This document shows, in pieces, positions 15,558 to 23,535 of a stretch of DNA of 35,397 nucleotides. Origin of the DNA: a virus; the IMG/VR virus record IMGVR_UViG_3300035703_000248, positions 1 through 35,397 of that record, one strand, 5' to 3'. The notes below the pieces were generated by a model. It saw nothing but the letters and a program-made list of their open reading frames with translations, was not told the DNA's origin and searched no databases. Made by a program: the position numbers and the translations under genes. Numbering within the stretch: position 1 is the first letter of the stretch; each line of letters starts with the position of its first letter.

Positions 15558-15928
15558 TGATGCTCGGAATCCCCGTCGAAAAGCCGTTCCCGTCCACGAG
15601 CGAGAACAAGAAAAACACGCTGATGGTCATTCAGGACTGGATGCTCGGCCCCGAGCAGCCGTCGAACGAGCGCGGCGCAAATGGCGAGTACTGGCGCGGT
15701 CTCGCGAAGGCGATGCAGGTCGACGAGGCCGAGGCTCGCCGTCGCCGCTGCTCGAATTGCGAGTACTACGACAACACGCCGGACACGCAGCTCAAGATGG
15801 AGCGCATCCCGTGGAACCAGTGGGACGTGGGCGCTGGCTTCCGTGGATTCTGCACGAAGTTTAGCTTCTGCTGCCACGACCTTCGCTCGTGCCAGGCGTG
15901 GGAAGAGAAGGAGTTTGAGGGCGACTGA
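15554..15928 (+). CDS. Cys-rich protein of the ejection gene cluster
   Basis: This 124-aa protein has a CSNCEYYDN motif near residues 72-80 and a second cluster (GFCTKFSFCCHDLRSCQAW) near 100-118, together six cysteines and one His that could bind zinc. Similar RRCSNCEYFD / CHDLR-C-AWE proteins occur in other phages near tail genes, without known function. ATG 15554 overlaps the previous stop (ATGA), and two further in-frame ATGs follow at 15557 and 15560. Its stop overlaps the next start (TGATG). A virion-linked zinc protein is the best description. Confidence 0.65.
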   Translation: MMMLGIPVEKPFPSTSENKKNTLMVIQDWMLGPEQPSNERGANGEYWRGLAKAMQVDEAEARRRRCSNCEYYDNTPDTQLKMERIPWNQWDVGAGFRGFCTKFSFCCHDLRSCQAWEEKEFEGD

Positions 15929-16386
15929 TGGGTGCCGTCGATTCGTCGAGCGCGCTGGAGTACCAGCTACGCGAAGCCCTCGAGCTACCAGCGCCTGCGC
16001 GCGAGTGGCTCCTGCTCGTGTGGCGCTCGATCCAGGCGTTCGACGACTTCGCCGACGGTGACGCGGTGCCGCGAGCGGAGCTCGACGCGCTCATCTGGAA
16101 TTCGCTCGTTGCGCTGCCTTGCCACCCGTTCTTTCTCGCGCACGCGAACGCGCTAGGCGGGGCGCTCTCGACGATGATCTTGAAGTGGCAGGCGTCCGAC
16201 TTCGTGGAGCGCGGCGGCTACGCCGACGCCAAGTCTTTCATGTGGCGCGCGGGCTTCTACGACGTGGTGCTCGTCGTGCTGAATCTCTGCTACGGTCCAA
16301 CCGTCGCCAAGTCGAAAGCGCACCTCGTCATGCACCTCTACGGCGAGACGCTCGACGACTATCTGAAGGAGTTCGAACATGCCTGA
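15928..16386 (+). CDS. Unknown helical protein in the P22 gene 14 position
   Basis: This 152-aa mainly helical protein lies directly before the gp7-like ejection gene, the place of P22 gene 14 (172 aa), whose product is needed for ejection-protein function. I do not see sequence identity with gp14, so equivalence is positional only. Visible features are WLLLVWRSIQAFDDFADGD near 27-45, a hydrophobic stretch (FYDVVLVVLNLCYG near 110-123) and LYGETLDDYLKEFEHA at the end. Similar proteins with the DDFADGD and LYGE-L-DYLKEF elements appear in other podovirus-like genomes. It overlaps gp7 by 8 nt. Confidence 0.6.
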   Translation: MGAVDSSSALEYQLREALELPAPAREWLLLVWRSIQAFDDFADGDAVPRAELDALIWNSLVALPCHPFFLAHANALGGALSTMILKWQASDFVERGGYADAKSFMWRAGFYDVVLVVLNLCYGPTVAKSKAHLVMHLYGETLDDYLKEFEHA

Positions 16387-17044
16387 TCCCATTTCAGCTT
16401 CCGTCCTTGGAGGTTCTCTCATCACTGGGGTCGGCAGCTACTTCGCACAAACCAGCGCCGCCGAAGAGGCTTCCGGCGCTCAGCGCGAAGCGTCGCAGGC
16501 TGCGATCGCCGAGCAGCGTCGCCAGCAGGCCGAGATGGAGCGCCTCCTCGCTCCGTACATGCAGGCGGGGCAAGGCGCGCTCGGCGCGCAGCAGGCGCTC
16601 CTCGGTCTCGGTGGGCCCGAAGCGCAGCAGGCCGCGATCGCGCAGCTCGAAGCGTCGCCGCAGTTTCAAGCGATGGTGCAGCAGGGCGAAAGCGCAATCC
16701 TTCAGAACGCATCGGCGACCGGCGGCCTTCGTGGCGGCAACACGCAAGCGGCGCTCGCGCAGTTCCGCCCCGCGATGCTCTCGCAGCTCATTCAGCAGCA
16801 GATGGCGCAGCTCGGCGGCCTCGCAGGCATGGGGCAGCAGAGCGCACTCGGCGCCGCAGGCTACGGCCAGCAGGGCGCGCAGGGCGTGATGGGTCAGCTT
16901 GGCGCAATCGGGCAAGCGCAAGCCGGCTCCGCGCTCGCGCAGGGGCAAGGCATGGCGAACATCTTCGGCGGCGTCGGCGGTGGCCTTGGTATGCTCGGCG
17001 GCCTCGGTGCGATGGGCAAGGGGCCGTTCGCCCCTAAGGCGTGA
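16379..17044 (+). CDS. P22 gp7-like DNA ejection protein
   Basis: This 221-aa protein is probably packed in the head and ejected with DNA to help form the conduit across the envelope. It has a hydrophobic N-terminus (SASVLGGSLITGVGSYF), an Ala/Gln-rich helical middle and a SPQFQAMVQQGESAILQNAS motif near 97-116 followed by ATGGLRGGN, all typical of the gp7 family (P22 gp7 is 229 aa). The C-terminus is Gly/Gln/Met-rich (about 155-221). It overlaps the upstream gene by 8 nt and opens the three-gene ejection block. Confidence 0.82.
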   Translation: MPDPISASVLGGSLITGVGSYFAQTSAAEEASGAQREASQAAIAEQRRQQAEMERLLAPYMQAGQGALGAQQALLGLGGPEAQQAAIAQLEASPQFQAMVQQGESAILQNASATGGLRGGNTQAALAQFRPAMLSQLIQQQMAQLGGLAGMGQQSALGAAGYGQQGAQGVMGQLGAIGQAQAGSALAQGQGMANIFGGVGGGLGMLGGLGAMGKGPFAPKA

Positions 17045-17056
17045 ACGAGGAACATC

Positions 17057-18373
17057 ATGGCACAGCCTTTCAGCTACATGCTCAACGTGCCCGACCCCGC
17101 AGCCGCGGTGACGGGCGGTCTTCAGCAGGGCGTTCAGCTCGCGTCGATGATGGAGCGCGCCGATCTCATCTCCGCGCAGAAGCGGCAGACGGAGCTCGAG
17201 AACGCCGCGCTTCGCGCAAAGGCGCAGCTTCAGGCAGACCAGCAAGCGGCGATCAAGGCGTTCTACGATCTTCCGTCCAACCTGCGCACGGCGGACGATT
17301 ACGAACGGCTCACGGCGACACTCCCGAAGGAGCAGGCCGAGAACATTCGCGCGGGCTTCGAGGCGAAGTCAAAAGAACAGCAGCGTCAGGAGCTCCTGTT
17401 CGGCGGGCGGGTGTTCAGCGCGCTTCGTTCCGGCGACCGCGAGACGGCGAACACGCTTCTTCGTCAACGCGCTGAAGCGTCGCGCAACGCTGGCGACGAG
17501 GCGAACGCGAGGGCGTACGAGAACGCCGCCGAGATGGCAGCGATCTCCCCAGATCAGGCTGAACTCTTCGTGGGCACGACTCTCTCAGCGTTGCCGGGTG
17601 GAAAAGATTTCATCAACAACGTCGCAGCACAGTCGGAGATGCGAACGAGCGAAGCCATGGCCCCTGGCAAGATCGCCAAGGCCGTCGCCGAGGGCAAGAC
17701 GGCCGAGATCATTGCAGCGACCGAACAGAAAATGCGCGACGCTGAGATCGCGCTTAAAGGCGCGCAAGGCACGGCAGCGAAGGCGGCTGCTGGCGCGTCG
17801 TACGCAAGCGCAAAGAGAACGCTTCGCGACATTCAGCACATCGACGCGATGGAGCCGGGACAAGTCGCGCTTCTCGCCGCGCAGACGCAAAGCGAACTCG
17901 CTGAAGCCGCAAAGAAGCGCGGCGAAGGCGGCGCTTCTGGCGCGCTCGACGCAGGGCAGCGAGTGCTTGATACCGTGTCCTCCCTTCGCGGCATGGGCGG
18001 CGGCAGCTTCAAGGTTCTCGGTGATATCGCAGGCCCCGTTCAAGCAAAGTTGCCGACACTCAAAGGGCCGTCGGCAGACGCCGAAAGCGCGATTGAGACG
18101 CTGAAGTCTCAAGTGTTCCTTCAGCAAATCAAGAACATGAAAGGCATGGGCGCGCTTTCCGAAAAAGAGGGCGACAAACTCACGGCATCTGTTGCAAACC
18201 TGAGCCTCACGCAGTCGCCCGAGCGTCTTCAGAAAAACATCGAGTACATCGAAGCGACTACGCGCAAGGCGATGGAAAAAATGCAGTCGATGGGAAGCAG
18301 CGGCGCAGGCGCTGCGGCTCCTGCGGCTGGCGTCTTCGACGCTGCTGATGCAATTCTTCGCGGAGGCAAGTGA
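17057..18373 (+). CDS. P22 gp20-like DNA ejection protein
   Basis: This 438-aa protein is dominated by Ala/Glu/Gln/Lys-rich helices. Its N-terminus (PFSYMLNVPDPAAAVTGGLQQG) resembles ejection proteins of P22-like phages. Length (P22 gp20 is 471 aa) and its place between the gp7-like and gp16-like genes support the call. It likely travels into the cell with DNA and forms part of the trans-envelope channel. A GAGGA site precedes ATG 17057. The stop overlaps the next ATG (TGATG). Low-complexity composition makes sequence-level homology hard to judge by eye. Confidence 0.7.
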   Translation: MAQPFSYMLNVPDPAAAVTGGLQQGVQLASMMERADLISAQKRQTELENAALRAKAQLQADQQAAIKAFYDLPSNLRTADDYERLTATLPKEQAENIRAGFEAKSKEQQRQELLFGGRVFSALRSGDRETANTLLRQRAEASRNAGDEANARAYENAAEMAAISPDQAELFVGTTLSALPGGKDFINNVAAQSEMRTSEAMAPGKIAKAVAEGKTAEIIAATEQKMRDAEIALKGAQGTAAKAAAGASYASAKRTLRDIQHIDAMEPGQVALLAAQTQSELAEAAKKRGEGGASGALDAGQRVLDTVSSLRGMGGGSFKVLGDIAGPVQAKLPTLKGPSADAESAIETLKSQVFLQQIKNMKGMGALSEKEGDKLTASVANLSLTQSPERLQKNIEYIEATTRKAMEKMQSMGSSGAGAAAPAAGVFDAADAILRGGK

Positions 18374-20457
18374 TGGCAAGCGCTGAGGACTACGCCGCGT
18401 GGATTGTCGCTAACTCATCGAAGAAGGGCACGCCCGAGTTCGACACGGTGGCGAAGGCATACCGGGCGGCGCGTTCTGCAAGCGTCGCCGAGACGCAGAC
18501 GCAGGCGAAAGCCCCTTCGCCCTCGTCGTTTGAGGGAGCTCGAGAGAGTTACACGAAGTATGGCGGCGGCGCCGTCGCTCCCGCTGGAGCCGAGCCCGCG
18601 CTCGTCACGCCGCGGCCAGGCACGCCCACGGGGCTCCCTGAGGGTGCAGGGAAGGTCGTAGAGCCCGAGACGACGCTCGCCGGCATCGGTGGTGCCATCT
18701 CGCGCGGCATCGCACCTGCTGCCGTCTTGGCTGGCGCTGGCGCCCTTGCGGCCCCGCTTGTCGGTGTCGCCGCACCCGTCGGCGCGGCGCTTGGCGGCGG
18801 CGCCCTTCTCGCGTCGAAGGTGCTCGGCGTTGATCAGCCGTTCGTCGAGAAGCTCAACGAGCTCATGACGCGCGCAGGAGTCGCCGAGCCTCGCACGGCG
18901 ATCGAGCGGCTCTTTCAGTCGGCGGCGGGCAGCGCGGCAGACGTGGCCACCGGCGTCGGCGCAGGCCAGGCGCTCGCGAAGACCGCCGCTCCTCTCGCGC
19001 AGGCTGCGGGCGGCATCCTCGCCGAACAGCCTGCCGCGCAACTTGCGAGTGGCGTCGGCTCCGGCCTCGCGGCGCAAGCAGCCTCCGAGCTTGGTCTCGG
19101 CGCCGGTGGCCAGGCTGCCGCGGCACTCATCGGCGGCATGGCGGGCTCTCGCGCTGCGCGCACGCAGGTCGTTCCAGCAGCGAAGGCGACGGCAGCCGAG
19201 CGCGCCATCGTCGCCGAGGGCGAGAAGATCGGAGTGCCCGTGCTCACGAGCGACGTGGCCCCACCGCGCACGTTCATGGGCAAGGCAGCGCAGGCCGCAG
19301 GCGAGCGCGTTCCGTTCGTCGGCACTGGCCCCGTTCGCGAGGCGCAGCAGACGGCGCGGGTTCAGGCGGTGCGCGATGTGCTCACCGAGTACGGCGCAGC
19401 GTCAGCGGCGCAGGCTTCCGACGCCGTGATGGCGGACCTTGCAGCGACACGGCGCGCAGAGCTCGGAAAGCTTACCGGGCTCAAGGGCGAAGTCATCACG
19501 CGGCTTTCGCAGGCTGGAACCGTTCCAGTTCCGGGCGCAACGTCGGCGATTGACCAGCAGATTGCGAAGCTCCGTGGGCTCAAGACGAAGGAACTCGAAC
19601 CCGTCATCGCCCGGCTCGAAGACTGGAAGCAGTCGATCCAGGGGCAGAACCTCACCAACATCGAAGATCTTCGAAAGCAACTCGGCGAGTCGTTCAAGGC
19701 CCCCGAGCTTGCGAGCGTTCGATCGACGGGCGAGAAGTCGCTCTCGTCGATCTACGGCGCGCTTCGCGACGACATGAGCGCCTTCATTCGTGACAACGGG
19801 CAGCCGCAAGACATCGCGAAGTGGCAGGACGCGAACAAGAAGCTCGCGTCGATGACGGGCGAACTCAAGACGGCGGCGCTCAAGACGGCGCTCGACAGGG
19901 GAACCGAATCGCCCGAAGCGATCCGAGGTCTTCTCTTCTCGTCGAAGCCGAGCGACGTTCGCCTCCTTTACCGCAACCTCAGCGACACGGGACGCGCGAA
20001 CGCGCAAGCCGCGCTCCTCGCGCAAGCCGCGGAGAAGGCGACGACGAACGACGTGCTTAGCCCCGAGAAGTTCGTCGCTCAGATCGACAAGCTCGGGCCT
20101 CAGTTCGGCGTCTTCTTCAAGGGCGACGACAAGCGACGCGTCGAAGGACTCACGCGCGTGCTCGGCGCAACGCGACGCGCCGCTGAAGCTGGCGTGATGA
20201 CCAGCTCGGGCCAGCAAGCCGTTCCAGCCGTCACGGCCCTTGCGGCTGGCCAAGTCACCGGAAGCACGCTCGGGAGCCTCGCGGCGCTTACCGGCGCAGG
20301 CGCAGCGGCCCGCCTCTACGAGTCGCCCATGGTGCGGAATCTTCTGCTACGTCTCCCGTCAACCAAGGTCGGGAGCCCCGAGGAAGCCGCCATCCTGAAG
20401 CGGGTTGCCGGTGCGATGACCGCACGCACGACCACCGAGGAGCAGCCGACCCCATGA
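18373..20457 (+). CDS. P22 gp16-like DNA ejection protein
   Basis: This 694-aa protein is the largest ejection-block product (P22 gp16 is 609 aa). The opening motif (DYAAWIVANSSKKGTPEFDTV) is frequent at the start of phage ejection or internal virion proteins. Residues ~100-145 and ~190-250 are long Gly/Ala-rich hydrophobic stretches that could insert into membranes. Residues ~330-560 are helical and charged. I see no clear lytic transglycosylase motif. ATG 18373 is preferred to a GTG three bases upstream because it gives a TGATG overlap with the previous stop. It overlaps the tailspike by 4 nt. Confidence 0.72.
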   Translation: MASAEDYAAWIVANSSKKGTPEFDTVAKAYRAARSASVAETQTQAKAPSPSSFEGARESYTKYGGGAVAPAGAEPALVTPRPGTPTGLPEGAGKVVEPETTLAGIGGAISRGIAPAAVLAGAGALAAPLVGVAAPVGAALGGGALLASKVLGVDQPFVEKLNELMTRAGVAEPRTAIERLFQSAAGSAADVATGVGAGQALAKTAAPLAQAAGGILAEQPAAQLASGVGSGLAAQAASELGLGAGGQAAAALIGGMAGSRAARTQVVPAAKATAAERAIVAEGEKIGVPVLTSDVAPPRTFMGKAAQAAGERVPFVGTGPVREAQQTARVQAVRDVLTEYGAASAAQASDAVMADLAATRRAELGKLTGLKGEVITRLSQAGTVPVPGATSAIDQQIAKLRGLKTKELEPVIARLEDWKQSIQGQNLTNIEDLRKQLGESFKAPELASVRSTGEKSLSSIYGALRDDMSAFIRDNGQPQDIAKWQDANKKLASMTGELKTAALKTALDRGTESPEAIRGLLFSSKPSDVRLLYRNLSDTGRANAQAALLAQAAEKATTNDVLSPEKFVAQIDKLGPQFGVFFKGDDKRRVEGLTRVLGATRRAAEAGVMTSSGQQAVPAVTALAAGQVTGSTLGSLAALTGAGAAARLYESPMVRNLLLRLPSTKVGSPEEAAILKRVAGAMTARTTTEEQPTP

Positions 20458-22307
20458 GCGCCTTTTCCGTCTCCGAGCCATTCCCGACGTTCCACGACCG
20501 CGACGGGCAGCCGCTCGATGGTGGCTTCCTCTACTTCGGCACGGCGGGCCTCCCTGCGGGGGCGAACCAGGTGCCCGTCTACGTCGACGCGGCGCTCACC
20601 ATCCCGGCGGCGCAACCCGTGCGGACGCTGAACGGCTTCCCGCAGTACCAGGGCGCAGCGTGCCGCCTCTACGTCAACGCCGACGACTTCTCGGTCGCGG
20701 TTCACCAGTCGGACAACACGCTCGTTTTCTCGTCGCTTAACGCGACGGTGCGCATCCCGCTCGCGTCGACGACGGGCAGCATCAGCGCCGACCGTGTGGA
20801 GTACACCGAAGGCTCGGCGGGTTCGATCGCGCGCACGCTCACGGGCAAGCTGCAAGAGTCGGTGTCCGTCTTCGACTTCATGACGCCGGCTCAGATCGCC
20901 GACGTGCAGGCGGGAACGCTGCTCTACGACGTAGACTTCGCAATCTACAACGCGCTCGCAGCCTCCGACGACGTGTTCTTTCCCGAGGGCGCCTACCGCG
21001 TGACGAACGACGGCACGGCAACGAGCGGGGCGATCCAGATCGCCAACGGCACGGCGGGAAAGACGCTGCGCGGCGCGGGTCGCGGTAACACGGTCATTCA
21101 CAACTACGGCGCGGGGCCGTGCATCACGTCGGTCGGAAACCCCATCATCGCCAACGTGTCGGTGCACATCTCCGACATGACGATTCAAGGGCAGGCGGGC
21201 ACCGGGCAGGGCATCTTCTGCGACTACACGTCGCAGAGCGCCTTCGAGCGCCTCGAGTTTCTCCAGTGCTCCGACGGCATCAAGATCCAGCGCGGCGCGC
21301 ACAACGTGCTTACCGACATCTGGTCTCGCTCGAACACGTTCGACGGCGCACTTATCGGACAAGAGGCGTACTTCACGACCATCACGGGCGGCACCTTCGA
21401 GGCGAACGGTCGTCACGGTCTCAGCGTTACGGCTGACGGCGCCGCTCCCGCGCAGGCACCTAACGACGTGACGATCACCGGCGCGAGCTTCCGCTCGAAC
21501 GTGCAGCACAACGTCAACGTGGCAGACGGCGCGAACACGGTGCGCCTCTTCGGCTGCGTCCTCCTCACGACCCCGACGGACGCGACGGCGCGACACTTCA
21601 GCGTCGACGGTGGCGCGGGCACGTCGAACGAGTGCCTCGCCTACGGCTGCACCTTCGTCGGTCAGAACTCGTCGTCCTCGGTCGTCGGCGTCTACGGCAA
21701 CGCCTGCGAAGACCTCAGCCTCGACGGCTGCACCATCGACTGCACGGGCTCCGATGCTTATGCGCTCACGGCGACGGCGGTGCGCACCCGCATCGTCAAC
21801 TGCTCGCAGATCGTCGGCGCGAAGATCGACGCGAGCAACGCGACGACGCAGCTCCTCCCCGACGGCGGCGTTTACGCCCTCCGGCGCTCGTCGAGCTACA
21901 CCGGCGCGACGGCCTTCGACTTCGCCTCCGGCTACGGGCGGTTCGATACGACGCTGCTCGCCGATGCGTTTCGGTTCTACGCTCTCCCGCTGGTCACGAT
22001 CTTTCCGGTGATCGACAACACGTCGATCCTTCGGCTCGAATCGTCGCGCCTTTGGGTCAACAGCAATACTGGGAATCTGCAAATCAGCGGATCTGACCCG
22101 ATTAACTCCGGCGACGGCCTCCCGATCGGGCCGGGCGTAAGCTCGCACACCTTCGCGACGCTTCCGGCGTCGCGCCCCGTCGGCACGATGGCTCGCTGCA
22201 CAGACCTCTCGGTCGCTCCCGCCTTCGGTGCCGTCGCCGCCGGCGGTGGCGTCTTCGCCGGCTTCGTCATCTGGAACGGAGCCAACTGGACCGTCTGCGG
22301 CGTGTGA
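20454..22307 (+). CDS. Tailspike with P22-type head-binding domain and beta-helix
   Basis: This 617-aa receptor-binding protein probably trimerises and binds or cleaves surface polysaccharide. The N-terminal ~105 residues contain the P22 tailspike head-binding pattern (GGFLYFGTAGLPAGANQVPV, then ALTIPAAQPVRTLNGFPQYQ). A short linker with KLQESVSVFDFMTP leads into a right-handed beta-helix of pectate-lyase type: repeated short strands such as ISDMTIQGQAGTG, FERLEFLQCSDGI and LDGCTIDCTG between about 180 and 480. A C-terminal beta domain follows. P22 tailspike is 667 aa. Catalytic residues cannot be placed with confidence; lyase or glycosidase activity is inferred. Confidence 0.88.
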   Translation: MSAFSVSEPFPTFHDRDGQPLDGGFLYFGTAGLPAGANQVPVYVDAALTIPAAQPVRTLNGFPQYQGAACRLYVNADDFSVAVHQSDNTLVFSSLNATVRIPLASTTGSISADRVEYTEGSAGSIARTLTGKLQESVSVFDFMTPAQIADVQAGTLLYDVDFAIYNALAASDDVFFPEGAYRVTNDGTATSGAIQIANGTAGKTLRGAGRGNTVIHNYGAGPCITSVGNPIIANVSVHISDMTIQGQAGTGQGIFCDYTSQSAFERLEFLQCSDGIKIQRGAHNVLTDIWSRSNTFDGALIGQEAYFTTITGGTFEANGRHGLSVTADGAAPAQAPNDVTITGASFRSNVQHNVNVADGANTVRLFGCVLLTTPTDATARHFSVDGGAGTSNECLAYGCTFVGQNSSSSVVGVYGNACEDLSLDGCTIDCTGSDAYALTATAVRTRIVNCSQIVGAKIDASNATTQLLPDGGVYALRRSSSYTGATAFDFASGYGRFDTTLLADAFRFYALPLVTIFPVIDNTSILRLESSRLWVNSNTGNLQISGSDPINSGDGLPIGPGVSSHTFATLPASRPVGTMARCTDLSVAPAFGAVAAGGGVFAGFVIWNGANWTVCGV

Positions 22308-22338
22308 CAACCTTCGCCCGATGTTTTAGGCTGAACCC

Positions 22339-22536
22339 ATGACCACCGAACAAGCATTTCAGAACCTCGTCGTCGTCATCATGCGCGCGCAGAAGAGCGG
22401 CGCCCTCGAGCTCCACGAAGCCGTGGCAGTAAGCGAAAGCCTCTCCGTCGTGAACAAGGCGCTCGGGCTCGAAGCCCCGCAGCAGACGGCGCCCGTCGTC
22501 ACCGAGGCCGCAGCCGAAGTGCAGGCGCAGGCGTGA
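22339..22536 (+). CDS. Small acidic helical protein, start of lysis region
   Basis: This 65-aa protein has one amphipathic helical region (AFQNLVVVIMRAQKSGALELHE) and an Ala/Gln/Glu-rich C-terminal tail. It has no convincing membrane segment and no cysteines. It starts 31 bp after the tailspike, behind a weak AGG site, and its stop overlaps the start of the next small gene. It is probably a small regulator or accessory of the lysis cassette, but nothing in the sequence identifies the function. Confidence 0.55.
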   Translation: MTTEQAFQNLVVVIMRAQKSGALELHEAVAVSESLSVVNKALGLEAPQQTAPVVTEAAAEVQAQA

Positions 22537-22769
22537 CGATGGAGATCATGCAGGCGCTCAACTTGGCGACGACGATCGCCGGATTCGCCCTTACGGCGGT
22601 GCGCGTTGGCGCGCTGCTGGCGACCATCGAGACCAAGCTCGACGGCGTCGCCGAGGACGTGGACCGCGTCGAGAAGGCGCTAACGCGCGACGTGGAGCGC
22701 CTCGAACGCATCGTTCAGGCTCACGGCGAGAAGATTGCGCGGCTCGAAGCGAGGCTCCCACATGCATGA
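22533..22769 (+). CDS. Membrane-anchored coiled-coil protein (holin or i-spanin candidate)
   Basis: This 78-aa protein has one N-terminal hydrophobic helix (about 10-31, LATTIAGFALTAVRVGALLATI) followed by a charged coiled coil of ~45 residues with heptad leucines and valines (VDRVEKALTRDVERLERIV). That layout suits an inner-membrane spanin subunit or a small holin. It begins at GTG 22533, overlapping the previous stop, or at ATG 22539. It is followed, with overlaps, by another one-TM protein and a lipoprotein candidate, the usual mix in Gram-negative lysis cassettes. Which protein is the holin cannot be decided from sequence. Confidence 0.6.
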   Translation: MTMEIMQALNLATTIAGFALTAVRVGALLATIETKLDGVAEDVDRVEKALTRDVERLERIVQAHGEKIARLEARLPHA

Positions 22770-22980
22770 GAAGGTTGAGTTGTGGGCGGTGTTCATCTGG
22801 CCCGCTCTCTCGGCGCTGCTCAACATCGTGCTGCGCGCCCGCACCGCGGAGCAGTGGGCCGTCGTGTGCGAGGAGCACCCTCGCCTCGCGGCGATGATTC
22901 GCCTCCTTCGCGCCCTCGGCGTCGACCCGGCGAAGGCGATCCGCTCGGTGCAGGAGCTTGTCGCAGGGGGCTCGCGGTGA
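22762..22980 (+). CDS. Small one-TM protein of the lysis cassette
   Basis: This 72-aa protein starts at ATG 22762 (an upstream in-frame start is less likely because it would read deep into the previous gene). Residues 7-24 (LWAVFIWPALSALLNIVL) form one hydrophobic helix. The rest is basic and helical (ARTAEQWAVVCEEHPRLAAM, then LLRALGVDPAKAIRSVQEL). The RTxEQW---EE-PRLAA--RLLRALGxDPxKA pattern is familiar from lysis regions of other phages. It overlaps its left neighbour by 8 nt and its right neighbour in a GTGA arrangement. Holin or holin-accessory function is inferred. Confidence 0.6.
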   Translation: MHEKVELWAVFIWPALSALLNIVLRARTAEQWAVVCEEHPRLAAMIRLLRALGVDPAKAIRSVQELVAGGSR

Positions 22981-23207
22981 GTGGACCTCTTCGAGCTTTC
23001 GCCCTGGCTTGCGCTTGCCTCCTTTGCGGCGGGTGTGCGCATCGGTGTGTCGTGGCCCATCGGGCGACGACCGCGCTTGAAGTCGCCTGCGCTGCCGCGG
23101 GCGTGGACACAAGCGATCCGATCCTGCTCATCGAGTGCGCGACGGCGACGCATCGGGTAAAGAGCCAGCTCGAACACGGCGCGTGCAAGGCGCACCTCGA
23201 CGAATAG
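22977..23207 (+). CDS. Small exported lipoprotein, o-spanin candidate
   Basis: This 76-aa protein has an N-terminal signal-like stretch (LRAFALACACLLCGGC) ending in a lipobox-like LCGGC with the candidate lipidated Cys at residue 20. The -3 position is Cys rather than the usual Leu, so the lipobox is imperfect. Further cysteines at 24, 37, 51 and 69 could form disulphides in the periplasm. GTG 22977 overlaps the previous stop (GTGA). Position beside membrane coiled-coil proteins and an endolysin fits an outer-membrane spanin, but no Pro-rich Rz1 signature is present. Confidence 0.5.
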   Translation: MSGPLRAFALACACLLCGGCAHRCVVAHRATTALEVACAAAGVDTSDPILLIECATATHRVKSQLEHGACKAHLDE

Positions 23208-23214
23208 GACGACG

Positions 23215-23535
23215 ATGAGCGACGATCGGCAACTTGGCTTCGTGCAGCTCCCGACCTCCGGCGAGGTCGCTGCGGGCGTCGCTCTCGCCGAGGCGTTCGT
23301 TCGCCTCGCGCGGCTCATCTACGACTGGATCACGAGCGACGACACCGAGGCGCCGGTCAACGCCTGCGTGGCTGCTCTCGCCGTGATGGTCGACCGCGAG
23401 CCCGACGCGCGAAAGCGCATCGTTGACGAGTGCGCGAAGAACCCGGTGCTCCGCGTGCAGATGCTCGACATCTGCGGCGCGTACGAGAAGCACTGGCCCG
23501 CGTTCGGCAAGCTGCGCAAGGAGCTCGAAGGGTGA
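23215..23535 (+). CDS. Unknown helical protein before the endolysin
   Basis: This 106-aa helical protein (VAAGVALAEAFVRLARLIYDW near 20-40, then PVNACVAALAVMVDREPDARKRI) has no signal peptide or clear membrane segment. It contains three cysteines (51, 74, 87). It starts seven bases after the lipoprotein candidate, and its stop overlaps the endolysin start in a GTGA arrangement, so the two are likely co-translated. It may be an endolysin partner or inhibitor; nothing in the sequence shows which. Confidence 0.55.
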   Translation: MSDDRQLGFVQLPTSGEVAAGVALAEAFVRLARLIYDWITSDDTEAPVNACVAALAVMVDREPDARKRIVDECAKNPVLRVQMLDICGAYEKHWPAFGKLRKELEG

